Positions 37,199 to 45,529 of a stretch of DNA of 64,000 bases are shown piece by piece (position 1 is the stretch's first letter; each line of letters begins with the position of its first letter). This stretch comes from Bifidobacterium biavatii DSM 23969 (GTDB lineage: Bacteria; Actinomycetota; Actinomycetes; Actinomycetales; Bifidobacteriaceae): assembly GCF_000741165.1 (NCBI RefSeq), contig NZ_JGYN01000003.1:41595-105594 (forward strand), in the 5' to 3' direction. The position numbers were made by a program, and so were the translations under genes. Under the pieces are notes generated by a model. It was given only the letters and a program-made list of their open reading frames with translations, ran no database searches and was not told where the DNA came from.

Positions 37199-39787
37199 AT
37201 GAACGATAACGGCTCGGGCACGCAGGGGCGGGACAAGGCGAAGGCGCGACGACTGACGCCCGACGTCCACGGTCGGTTCGCTTGGGGCAACGGCGTGGTG
37301 ACGATGGTGTTCGACACTGGAGCCGACCATCCGGTGCGCTTGGTCGGACTGTCCGGGCGCGGTATGTCTTCGACCGGTTCCTGTGGTGAAGAGGATTCGC
37401 GTGCCGCCGTCGATGATTGGACTGCGCAGCGTGATCCCCGGCCGATCGTGGAGGTGCTTGCATCCGGCACCGGTTCGAATGACAACCGACTCACGCTGGT
37501 CACCACCGTCGCGGGATCGAAGCTGCGATTCGTCGGCGCGCGGGAGACCGTTCCGACGGCCGATCCGGTGATCGGCGCCGCCGGCGTATCGGCGAATGCT
37601 ATCGAACCGTACCGGTTGGAAATCACCCAATTCGCGCCGTACGACCAGCTTCGGCCGGCAGGGCGTCCGTTGGACAGTGCCGATCCGGCCGCCGCGCGCC
37701 GGCTCGCCAAGGCTGCGGCGGCGTCCGAGGTCTCGAGCACAGCTGATCCCGCCGCGGATACGACGACCAGTGCCCACGATGGCAATGTTCACGATTGCAG
37801 TGATTGCGGCGACGGGCTGACCGTCATCTCCGTGTTCGAGGCGTTCCCCGGCCTGTCCGCGGTGCGAGCCCATACGGTGCTGCGCTCGCCAAAACCGCTG
37901 CCGATCGAAGCGGTGTCCTCGCTGAGCCTCACGCTGCCGTTGGATGCGAATGGGGCCACCGCGGATTCGTCGCGTCTCTATTGGGGCGATTCGGCGTGGG
38001 CGGTTGAAAACGATTGGCATTGCGCCCCGCTGCATGACACAGTCGTGCGCGAACGCAACCAGCGCATCAATCCCGGCGAGTCGAGTTCGCGGTTCGCGCT
38101 GAGCTCGACGTCAACGTGGTCGACCGGCTCGCATCAGCCTGCCGGCATCGTCGAAGCGTTCGAGGCTGGTCGCGAGTCGGGCGAGCCGGCGTTCTCCGTG
38201 ATGTGGCAGATCGAACACAACGGCGCGTGGGAATGGGAGGTCGGCGAGAACGACCCCGGACTGCACGTGACCGCGTTCGGTCCGGAGTACGTGGACCACC
38301 AGTGGTATACGGCGCTCGGCGAGGGCCATGATTTCACGAGCGTGCCGGTTTCGTTCGCGATTGCGGCGGGCGACTGGCAGCGCGCGGCGGGGGAGATGAC
38401 GCTACAGCGACGCGCGCTGCGTCGCGCGAAGGCCGTCGAATTGGGACGTTTGCCGCAGTTCGAACGTTCGCAGGGATTGGTCGTATACAACGATTACATG
38501 AATACGTTGTTCGGCGACCCGCGGCTCGACAAGGAACTGCCGTTGATCGAAGGCGCGGCGAAGGCGGGTGCGGACGTGTTCTGCATCGACGCGGGCTGGT
38601 ACGACAGTACCGACGGCGGCTGGTGGGACATGGTCGGCGAGTGGGAACCGTCCACGAACCGCTTCGGCGCGGCCGGACTGGCCGGCGTGGCGCACGTGAT
38701 CCGCGAACATGGCATGGGTCTCGGCCTGTGGCTCGAGCCCGAGGTGATCGGAGTCAAGTCGCCGCTCGCCGCAAGCCTGCCGGACGATGCGTTCTTCACG
38801 CGTCACGGCGTGCGCGTATGCGATTCCGGCCGATATCTGCTCGACTTCCGTTCTCCGGCCGCGCGCGAGCACGTCACGCGCACCGTCGACCGTCTGATCG
38901 ACGAATTCGGCGTGGAGTTCTTCAAGTTCGACTACAACACGATCCCCGGCGCGGGCACGGATCGCGACGCCGAGTCGGTCGGCGGCGGCCTGCTCGCGCA
39001 CTGCCGCGCGTATCTGGACTGGCTGGACGATGTGCGTCGCCGTCATCCAGACGTGATGATCGAGAACTGTGGTTCCGGCGCGATGCGTGCGGATTACGCG
39101 CAGCTGTCGCGTCTGGACCTGCAGTCGACGTCCGACCAGTGCGATCCGCTGATCTACGCGGCCATCGCGGCCGGCGCGGGACTTACGATCCTGCCCGAAC
39201 AGCAGGGCAACTGGGGTTACGCGCAGCAGGAGATGGACGACGAGACGGCCGTGCTCACGTTGGCAAGCGGCGTGCTCGGTCGCCTGTACCTGTCCGGATT
39301 CATCAACCGCATGAACGACACGCGACTGGCGCTCGTGCGCGACGCGGTCAGCCTGCACCGTCGCGTGCTCGCCGAACAGGAGCGGCTCGTGCCGTGGTGG
39401 CCCGCCGGACTGCCCGACTTCACCGGCGATTGGCTTGTCGCGGGCCTGCGGTCGGTCGACGACGCCGATACGTCCGTTGATGCTGCGTCCGACGATGTCG
39501 CGAGTAATGCTGCGAACGTTGGAGTCAATGCGTCCGGTGGAATCGACGCGGTCCGCTCCGGCGACGGCACGGCGTACGTGACGGTCTGGCGTCGCGATGG
39601 TCTGCCGTACGTTGATCTGAACGTGCCGGCGGGGCGCACGGTCAAGCAGATCTTCCCCTCGCCGGCGGCGTTCGGCCATGCTCCGCAGGCTCGACCGTGG
39701 TCCGTCGAACGTGTAGACGACCGGACGGTCCGGCTGATCGTATCCGACGACAGCCGCCCGTCGGCGCGCATCTTCGCCGTGCGGTAA
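37199..39787 (+). CDS. Alpha-galactosidase, glycoside hydrolase family 36
   Basis: Hydrolyses terminal alpha-galactose, as in raffinose or melibiose. The 862-residue protein is longer than the common ~730, with two Ala/Asp-rich insertions (about 175-210 and 770-800) of low complexity. Barrel motifs: LGLWLEPEVIG, VEFFKFDYNTIPG (nucleophile Asp in FKFDYN), MIENCGSGAMRADY and DLQSTSDQCDPL (acid/base Asp). I chose the ATG at 37199, where CAAGGAG lies eight bases upstream, over a 21-codon longer frame. No signal peptide, so it acts inside the cell. Last gene of the carbohydrate island. Confidence 0.93.
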   Translation: MNDNGSGTQGRDKAKARRLTPDVHGRFAWGNGVVTMVFDTGADHPVRLVGLSGRGMSSTGSCGEEDSRAAVDDWTAQRDPRPIVEVLASGTGSNDNRLTLVTTVAGSKLRFVGARETVPTADPVIGAAGVSANAIEPYRLEITQFAPYDQLRPAGRPLDSADPAAARRLAKAAAASEVSSTADPAADTTTSAHDGNVHDCSDCGDGLTVISVFEAFPGLSAVRAHTVLRSPKPLPIEAVSSLSLTLPLDANGATADSSRLYWGDSAWAVENDWHCAPLHDTVVRERNQRINPGESSSRFALSSTSTWSTGSHQPAGIVEAFEAGRESGEPAFSVMWQIEHNGAWEWEVGENDPGLHVTAFGPEYVDHQWYTALGEGHDFTSVPVSFAIAAGDWQRAAGEMTLQRRALRRAKAVELGRLPQFERSQGLVVYNDYMNTLFGDPRLDKELPLIEGAAKAGADVFCIDAGWYDSTDGGWWDMVGEWEPSTNRFGAAGLAGVAHVIREHGMGLGLWLEPEVIGVKSPLAASLPDDAFFTRHGVRVCDSGRYLLDFRSPAAREHVTRTVDRLIDEFGVEFFKFDYNTIPGAGTDRDAESVGGGLLAHCRAYLDWLDDVRRRHPDVMIENCGSGAMRADYAQLSRLDLQSTSDQCDPLIYAAIAAGAGLTILPEQQGNWGYAQQEMDDETAVLTLASGVLGRLYLSGFINRMNDTRLALVRDAVSLHRRVLAEQERLVPWWPAGLPDFTGDWLVAGLRSVDDADTSVDAASDDVASNAANVGVNASGGIDAVRSGDGTAYVTVWRRDGLPYVDLNVPAGRTVKQIFPSPAAFGHAPQARPWSVERVDDRTVRLIVSDDSRPSARIFAVR

Positions 39788-40244
39788 CGGGCGGTCGAGG
39801 TCGACCCGCTTGCTCAGCGGGTCTCGAGCATTGCTTCCGAGTATCGCTGGGCAGTGTTTGCGGCGTGCGGTTGAGGATTTTCAGAATACTTTCAGGAATC
39901 CTCGATCGTACGCTCGGAAACGGGTGATTAACTATGAGTCAGCAGCCGAAAGGCCGCGACAACTGAACCTTTCTTCTTCTCTCTCCTTTCTTCCTCTGAA
40001 AGCCCGGCCCCGATCGGCCGGGCTTTCTGGGTTCTTGGGGTTGTCCGTCGTTCCGCGGCGGCGTTGCGCGCACTGCCATCCGCGGTGGGCTGACCGAACT
40101 TGGCCTTTGCAGGTGCAGGTACCCGCATGTTCATGTTGCTGTCCGGACGAGTTCATCTGCGCTTGGTTCTACGCACATCATCCGGAAACATGGGCGCAGT
40201 ACACCAGAACATGACATGGATGGAAGTTGAGCAAAGGAACGATC
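39788..40244. other. Gap after GH36: terminator and no clear gene
   Basis: Apart from the hairpin at 39998-40027 nothing stands out. A ten-codon frame (MSQQPKGRDN, from 39934) and other short frames lack a good ribosome site and are not called. Confidence 0.4.
39998..40027. terminator. Strong hairpin downstream of GH36
   Basis: GAAAGCCCGGCC-CCGATC-GGCCGGGCTTTC, perfect 12-bp arms. CT-rich sequence precedes it and there is only a short T-stretch inside the arm. Confidence 0.65.
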
Positions 40245-40352
40245 ATGAACAACAACGGCAACCATTACGACATGCATCACACCGAACCGCAGTACTCCGG
40301 CGAACGCCAGTACGACGCCTACATGTTCGCCGAGTACGGCATCGAGCACTGA
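40245..40352 (+). CDS. Candidate 35-residue small protein
   Basis: The frame reads MNNNGNHYDMHHTEPQYSGE then RQYDAYMFAEYGIEH. It is rich in His, Tyr, Asn and acidic residues. AAAGGA lies seven bases before the ATG. No family is recognised. The His/Glu/Tyr content could allow metal binding, which is speculation. It is isolated, with no hydrophobic segment. Confidence 0.4.
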   Translation: MNNNGNHYDMHHTEPQYSGERQYDAYMFAEYGIEH

Positions 40353-40459
40353 TTCATCGGTATTTCGAGTACGGAAAACGGACGAATTGACGTCCGTCTT
40401 CTGAAACGGCGCGGCGTCGCGCCCGTGTCAACGGACCATTGTCGGTTCGTTGACTGGCA

Positions 40460-41419
40460 TCATGCGCGGGCGTGCAGTGCAGGCAGACCGTCAACCGCCT
40501 TCGCGATCAGCGACTCCAACAGCGCGGTATTGCGCATCTCACGCTCCCACGGATTCTCCCCGTCACCGTACGCGAGCCCGGCCAAGCCGCCCGCGACGGC
40601 GGCGGTCGTATCCGTATCGCTGCCCAGATTCACGGCGGTCAGCACGCAATCGCGGTAACTGTCCGTCGTGAGTAGGCACCACATCGCCGCCTGCAATGTA
40701 TCCAGCACAAACCCGCTGGACGGAATATCATCGCGCGAACGGGAGCGCAGATCGGCAGGCAGACCCGCCGCACGGCACAGTTCCGCGTCGGAGCAACCGC
40801 GGCCGTGTTCAATCAGCAGGCGGGCGACGCGGACAAAACGCACGCACGCCTCCGTGCTGATCTCATGCGCATGCGTGACGGCGCTCGCGCGACGAATATC
40901 ATCATCGGAACAATCGGTGAACGCCAACGGCAGAATACGCATCAGCGAACCGTTGCCATTGTCGCGCTCGCGCGTGCCGCCGCGGCCGCTCGCCAACGCG
41001 CGACTGGTGGTGCCGCCCACGTCGAACACGGTGCCGTCCGGCGTGTATTCGCCGCGCGTGATCCAAGCGCGGTACTTGGCGAGCATATCCGCCGTATCCA
41101 CCTGGCCGTTGTGGTCGGACAGCGAATCGAGCGTGGCGAGCATCATGGCCGTGTCGTCCGACCATGTGCCGGCTGGCTGGTTGTGCGAACCGTGACCGGT
41201 CATGCCGGTGCATGCGAACGAGTCGCGCGGCTCGAACTCGTAGGGCACGCCGAGCGCGTCGCCAACGGCTTGGCCGTACACGGCCGCGTGCAGTTGCGCG
41301 ACGCTCGCGCTGATGCGGCTGGTGCCGGCGACGTCGGCGTTCACGGTGGTGCCGGCATGGATGTTGGTGTTGTTGATATTGATGTTGTTGGTGTTGGGTT
41401 CGTTGGACAGTGCTGTCAT
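40460..41419 (-). CDS. ADP-ribosylglycohydrolase family protein
   Basis: A 319-residue DraG-like enzyme that removes ADP-ribose from proteins or small molecules using two metal ions. The metal-site motifs are present: GDALGVPYEFEPRD (about 60-73), GTWSDDTAMMLATLDSL with the DD pair (about 88-104), and GSDTDTTAAVAGGLAGLAYG (about 268-287). The first ~45 residues are Asn/Thr-rich and not conserved. GAAGGAG nine bases before the ATG at 41419 supports this start over the frame to 41605. It is a single gene next to tRNA genes. Confidence 0.9.
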   Translation of the reverse strand: MTALSNEPNTNNININNTNIHAGTTVNADVAGTSRISASVAQLHAAVYGQAVGDALGVPYEFEPRDSFACTGMTGHGSHNQPAGTWSDDTAMMLATLDSLSDHNGQVDTADMLAKYRAWITRGEYTPDGTVFDVGGTTSRALASGRGGTRERDNGNGSLMRILPLAFTDCSDDDIRRASAVTHAHEISTEACVRFVRVARLLIEHGRGCSDAELCRAAGLPADLRSRSRDDIPSSGFVLDTLQAAMWCLLTTDSYRDCVLTAVNLGSDTDTTAAVAGGLAGLAYGDGENPWEREMRNTALLESLIAKAVDGLPALHARA

Positions 41420-41637
41420 GGACGGGTCTCCTTCTTCGTTGAGTTTGCATATTCGGCCATTTGCCGTCAATCCTAATAACCGGACAATTTTCGTCCTCCG
41501 CCATTCCGCCCGCTGCGCGGCGGTTCTTGCCTGCCGGCAGAAAGTGCCCGTGCCCCTCGTTTGCGTCGCTGCTATGGACGGGATTGTGATCTTCGGAGAA
41601 AACAAAAAAGCACCGACCGAAGTCGATGCCTTGATGG

Positions 41638-41710
41638 TGCCCCCGCAGGATTCGAACCCTGGACACGCTGATTAAGAGTCAGCTGCTCTAACCAACTGAG
41701 CTACAGGGGC
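41638..41710 (-). tRNA. tRNA-Lys (CTT), with a one-base-short T arm
   Basis: On the minus strand the acceptor GCCCCTG pairs with CGGGGGC and the anticodon loop is CTCTTAA (anticodon CTT). Compared with the identical tRNA at 52476-52549, one C is missing on the 3' side of the T stem, so CAGGG-TTCGAAT-CCCTG becomes CAGG-GTTCGAAT-CCTG. The length is 73 rather than 74. No CCA is encoded. Confidence 0.9.
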
Positions 41711-41935
41711 TTGGTTAGATGTCGCTTGCGCAACGAGTGACTAATATACACCATTCTGCCGCCAACGCAACTTTCGGCCGTGTCTGGTAGGGGGAGAGCG
41801 AGTCGGAACCTAGCAAATACCGTCATTGGCGGGCCGATGCGCCGGCGTGTCCCCATGCCGTTGACGGTACGTGGCGTCAGATGGTTTCTGTTTGTGGAAA
41901 AACGGGAAGAGGGAAAGCAAGAGAGAACAAGAAAG

Positions 41936-42007
<72 letters not shown>

Positions 42008-42266
42008 ATGATGGACGACGCTCAGGCTATTTGGCCTGACCTCGTCGAGCAACCTGAACATCATGCCACGGAATCGCGCATTGCGCAAATCGGCGTACCG
42101 ACAGGCCAAAACATGCTGAGCGCCGAATGGAGTCGCGAAGGGAATCGGAGGACGTTTCAGGGGATGCGAGCCATTCGACGTACTTTGATGGATGAGAATC
42201 TGTTCCGGTGTTGCCTTCCAGTGCGTTGACGCGGATATCTGCATCATGTCGTGACGGGCTTTGGTA

Positions 42267-42746
42267 TCACTCGCGGGATGGTTGTGGCGGGGTGAGGATG
42301 CGCCATGTGCCGCGCCTGTCTGAGTCGATGCGATCGATTGTCCCGGATTCCCGTAGTGCTTGGAAGCCTCTTCGGGCCGTGGAGTAGGACACGGACAGAG
42401 TGTCCGCTGCCTCGTGGTAGGTAATTGCCGGGTTTACACGAATCAGATCAAGAATTAGTTGCTCCCGAGAAGGCTCTTTTTCCTGCTCATTTTCCTGCTC
42501 ATGGAGATCGTTTACGGTTTTATCTGGTCCATGTACCTGTTCATTGGGGTTATGTTCAGTCTCATTGCGAGCAGTCGCATCGTTTTCGGCGGTGTTGCCT
42601 TCCACCCAGCGCACGGGGATGAACGCCTCGAACACATCGCCGTCGTCGAGTACGGGATCCTTGCCGGAGTAGGGCTTCGAGTACTTGTACAGGTTGCGCA
42701 TGTCGCTGCCGAGTTCATCGGCCAGACCGATGTTGCGGAAGATACC
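42267..42746 (-). pseudogene. Remnant of an AAA_4-type (AlbA_2/HATPase_c_4) DNA-binding regulator
   Basis: Only the C-terminal part survives. The frame reads GIFRNIGLADELGSDMRNLY then KYSKPYSGKDPVLDDGDVFE, the characteristic late region of AAA_4 (divergent ATP-binding) regulators. It continues through a Glu/Asn-rich linker to a winged-helix-like end (ITYHEAADTLSVSYSTARRG). Immediately upstream, an in-frame TGA blocks the sequence and no further homology is seen. Such proteins are frequent in accessory regions, and this one lies next to tRNA-Ser, a common integration site. It looks like debris of a lost element. Confidence 0.65.
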
Positions 42747-42858
42747 TCATCCTTGCCTGATTCCATTTTCGGAGCTGGAGCAGATGGTTGCCCAGGTTGT
42801 CCGAAAATTTGTCGGATAAGCAAAAACCCCGGGAATCGAATGATCCCCGGGGTGATGG

Positions 42859-42943
42859 CGGAGGATACGAGATTCGAACTCGTGAGGCTGTTACACCAAC
42901 ACGCTTTCCAAGCGTGCGCCATAGACCACTAGGCGAATCCTCC
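42859..42943 (-). tRNA. tRNA-Ser (GGA)
   Basis: 85 nt with the long variable arm of class II tRNAs. Acceptor GGAGGAT/ATCCTCC, anticodon loop TTGGAAA (anticodon GGA), T arm CACGAG-TTCGAAT-CTCGT-like. Discriminator G. Confidence 0.95.
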
Positions 42944-43027
42944 ATTCGTGTTACCTCCGCGCGAACGCATCAGCACACAATCAGTAGATACTAGCATGTT
43001 TTCCGGATATGCCAAATCGAGATTGGT

Positions 43028-43055
43028 GGAGGATACGAGATTCGAACTCGTGAGG
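43028..43055 (-). repeat. Partial duplication of the tRNA-Ser 3' end (att-like)
   Basis: 28 bases match the T arm and acceptor 3' strand of the tRNA at 42860-42887 exactly (from GGAGGATACGAGATTCG to CTCGTGAGG on the plus strand). The rest of the tRNA is absent. Such 3' tRNA copies mark the ends of integrated elements; here it lies on the 5' side of the intact tRNA. Confidence 0.75.
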
Positions 43056-43343
43056 GAAGATACCGAGGTGTGTTATTCCGCTATCTTCCCAGTATTTCCA
43101 ACGATTTTGAGATTCCCACAACGATGGTTGCGTGATGTGCCGAAAGGCGGTCTTTCGGCGTGTCGCGATTGTTGCTGCGGCGTGATGATGCTTGCCGAGC
43201 GGCCGCGGCGTCGATATGCACACGATCCTGCATTTGGTGCGCGTCCAGCGTGTCGCGACCGGTGACGTCGCTTGTGGACTTACCGACCGCGCCCGATAAT
43301 TTCGCTCGACGGTTTGGTTTGAACCAGTTCGGATCAGTACGAA

Positions 43344-43760
43344 TCAGTAGTTGTTGGAGCCGGGGCCCTCGAAGCGCACGGTGAAGCCGTGCTCGTAGTG
43401 CAGGAACATGTTGGCGCCGTAGCGATCCACATCGCGATGGGTGAAGAGCATGCGAATGGCGAACGCGACCTGCACGTCCTCGGGCAGTGACTTGAACGCC
43501 TTGTGCGCGTCCCAGTTCGGTGCGGCGATGGCCTGGTCGGGCACGTAGGCGTATCCGTAGCCGTCCTCGTTCACGTAGCCCATGAACGGCAGGTCCCAGG
43601 CGTTGTGGTCGGTGAGCGCCTGCTTGAAGTCTTCGACGGCGGCCAGCGCCTCGTCGCTGATGCCGAAGCTCTTGGCGACCTTGTTGGCCTCGGCGGTCTT
43701 GGTGGCCGGGTCTTCGCCGAACAATGTGGTTTTCACGATGATGGTCTTGTCTTGAGTCAT
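43344..43760 (-). CDS. Conserved-looking hypothetical protein
   Basis: A 138-residue soluble protein starting MTQDKTIIVKTTLFG, acidic, with a C-terminal region VAFAIRMLFTHRDVDRYGAN then MFLHYEHGFTVRFEGPGSNN. AAAGGACC before the ATG supports the start at 43760. It is well balanced in composition, with no signal peptide or membrane segment. I do not recognise a family or active site. It is a single gene, with divergent spacers on both sides. Confidence 0.7.
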   Translation of the reverse strand: MTQDKTIIVKTTLFGEDPATKTAEANKVAKSFGISDEALAAVEDFKQALTDHNAWDLPFMGYVNEDGYGYAYVPDQAIAAPNWDAHKAFKSLPEDVQVAFAIRMLFTHRDVDRYGANMFLHYEHGFTVRFEGPGSNNY

Positions 43761-44414
43761 GGTTGGTCCTTTGTTGCGATGGTGGCGATGATTTGAATCG
43801 AGGGTGAACGTGTTACATCTCACAGATGAACCGCTCGCTGTATTCGATTGTTGTGTTGTCGCTGATTGCTGACGTGATTTAAGCTACCACCGATTCGATG
43901 TGCGGAAAACCGTTGGAATGTTCGTTTTACTGGTGGTTTGGAGGTGCGGGTGCCGCGTTGGTGCGGCAAGGGATATGGTGTTCCGGTTGATGTTCGGGGC
44001 AAACAAAATCGAACATACATGATGTTCGATTTATTGGTGGGTTCGGCGTGTCGCGACCGTCGTCCGATGCGGGCCGGAAGTTGACTGAAAGTTTTGCCGG
44101 AAGGCTGCCCGAGATGCCGTCCGATACCGCATCGTGATGCCGTCGCCCGTCGGGCTTGGGCTGCTGTGGCAGCTGTTCCCCGTGGCTTGGAGCCGCTTGG
44201 CTGAATTCGATGGCTGTCTCGAATGTTGGTGAGGGTGCTTGTGGGGATCGGTGCTGTGTCAGGTGGTGAATGCATGCCGCAAATGACGGCAACCTGTGGC
44301 AAACGTAACGTTATAGTGGGGGAGTTGCGCACATGGTCGCATATTGCAGTCCGATTTGTGCCGCGTGCGATACGCTCGGTGGAGTTGTAGCGAGTAACGA
44401 TTGAGGGAGCCGGC
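43761..44414. other. 650-bp gap, one strong palindrome, no supported gene
   Basis: Several short frames are present, but none with a ribosome site and balanced composition. The only clear structure is the palindrome at 44006-44032. Confidence 0.4.
44006..44032. promoter_or_regulatory. Unassigned 27-bp palindrome
   Basis: AAATCGAACAT-ACATG-ATGTTCGATTT has perfect 11-bp arms. It contains TCGAAC/GTTCGA as in actinobacterial LexA boxes, but the spacing between these halves is nine instead of four bases, so LexA is not a good fit. Confidence 0.45.
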
Positions 44415-45215
44415 ATGTCGGATGTGCGCCGTGATCAGGGTGACCACCTCGCGTCTGGCGGTATGCTGCCGACCGTCATGCTCCCGCTGACTGAGTCTTT
44501 TGACGACGATCCGTCGCTTTCTATCCATTTTGTCAGCGGGTGGCCTGACGATGCGGACGAAGCGGGCGATGCCATGGCGGGGGAATCCGGTTCCGGTGCG
44601 CCTCAGGGTGACTCCGATGCGTCGTCTGTCCCGTCTTCTGACACGTCGGGCGCGCCTGATGCGCCTGATGCGTCCGCCTTGCCTGTGCCTGATGTACGAC
44701 CCGGCGTTTCGTCCGATGCGCGGCCCGCGTCCCTTGCACGGGCCGAATCTGAGTCGTCCGACTCCGAAGAATCCGAATCGTCCGATTCGATTCCGACCAT
44801 GCCGGTTGATCCCGCCGACGTGGTGACTGCGGAACGCGCCGCCGTATCGTCGCGCATGTCTGGCGCGGCCGATGCACGGCTCGAGGAGACCGTGCCGCTG
44901 AAACCGTTGTCCGATTCAGGGTCGGCTCCGGTGCCTCCGCCTCCAAGTTTTTTCCCCAGCAACACCACGGGCCGTATGCGGCCGATTGTCGTTCCGATGC
45001 CGCCGCAGCAGTCGCGCGTGGTGTCGGGTTCATCGTCGTTCCGGCCTGCACAGCCTGATTTGTCCGGAGCAAATCTGTCTGGGACGAATCGGTCCGGCAT
45101 GAAATCCAAGCTCGGCTTTGTCGTTGCGCAGCCGGCGCGAGCCGGCGTTTCGACCGGTGTGAAGCCGCGCGTGTGCTATTCGTCGCAATATCGCGTGCTG
45201 CATCCCGCAAACTGA
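44415..45215 (+). CDS. Hypothetical disordered Ser/Asp/Pro-rich protein
   Basis: A 266-residue protein with GAGGGAG six bases before the ATG. After MSDVRRDQGDHLASGGML comes a short mixed region (TVMLPLTESFDDDPSLSIHF), then long acidic Ser/Asp/Ala/Pro runs, including an SSDSEESESSDS patch. There is also a Pro-rich stretch (SAPVPPPPSFFPSN) and a basic end (GVKPRVCYSSQYRVLHPAN). No signal peptide or membrane segment is obvious. The composition suggests a disordered cytoplasmic protein. Function unknown. Confidence 0.55.
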   Translation: MSDVRRDQGDHLASGGMLPTVMLPLTESFDDDPSLSIHFVSGWPDDADEAGDAMAGESGSGAPQGDSDASSVPSSDTSGAPDAPDASALPVPDVRPGVSSDARPASLARAESESSDSEESESSDSIPTMPVDPADVVTAERAAVSSRMSGAADARLEETVPLKPLSDSGSAPVPPPPSFFPSNTTGRMRPIVVPMPPQQSRVVSGSSSFRPAQPDLSGANLSGTNRSGMKSKLGFVVAQPARAGVSTGVKPRVCYSSQYRVLHPAN

Positions 45216-45529
45216 ACAAGCAGAGGAGACCGGTGGGCCGCCGCTAACAGCGAGTCGGTCTGTCCGAATGACTGTCCACGTATAGAGACGGCCTATTGTT
45301 CAGCCAATGAAGGCATGACATGATAAGGGCCTTGCCCAAAAGGCATTCATTGTTGTCGTCGTAATTTTTTTGCGTTTCCGTCGTGTGCGACTGCGCCCGT
45401 TGTGCAAACGTATGCAATATCGTGGCGTCACACGCAAGGACGTCCGCGACAACATGGTGACAGATTGTCCATATGCGAAACGATCACCAGAGAGATCAGA
45501 GAGAAATCAACAGGAAGAAAGAGGCCACC
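45216..45529. other. Gap before the frameshifted gene, nothing identified
   Basis: Only weak short frames and a T-run near 45366; no repeat or RNA gene is recognised. Confidence 0.35.

Noticed and set aside
39934..39966. Ten-codon leader peptide
   Set aside because: Too short, with no ribosome-binding site and no attenuator context.
43028..43110. Second complete tRNA-Ser
   Set aside because: Only the T arm and 3' acceptor strand match; no 5' acceptor or anticodon arm can be folded.
44006..44032. LexA (SOS) box
   Set aside because: The TCGAAC and GTTCGA halves are nine bases apart instead of four.
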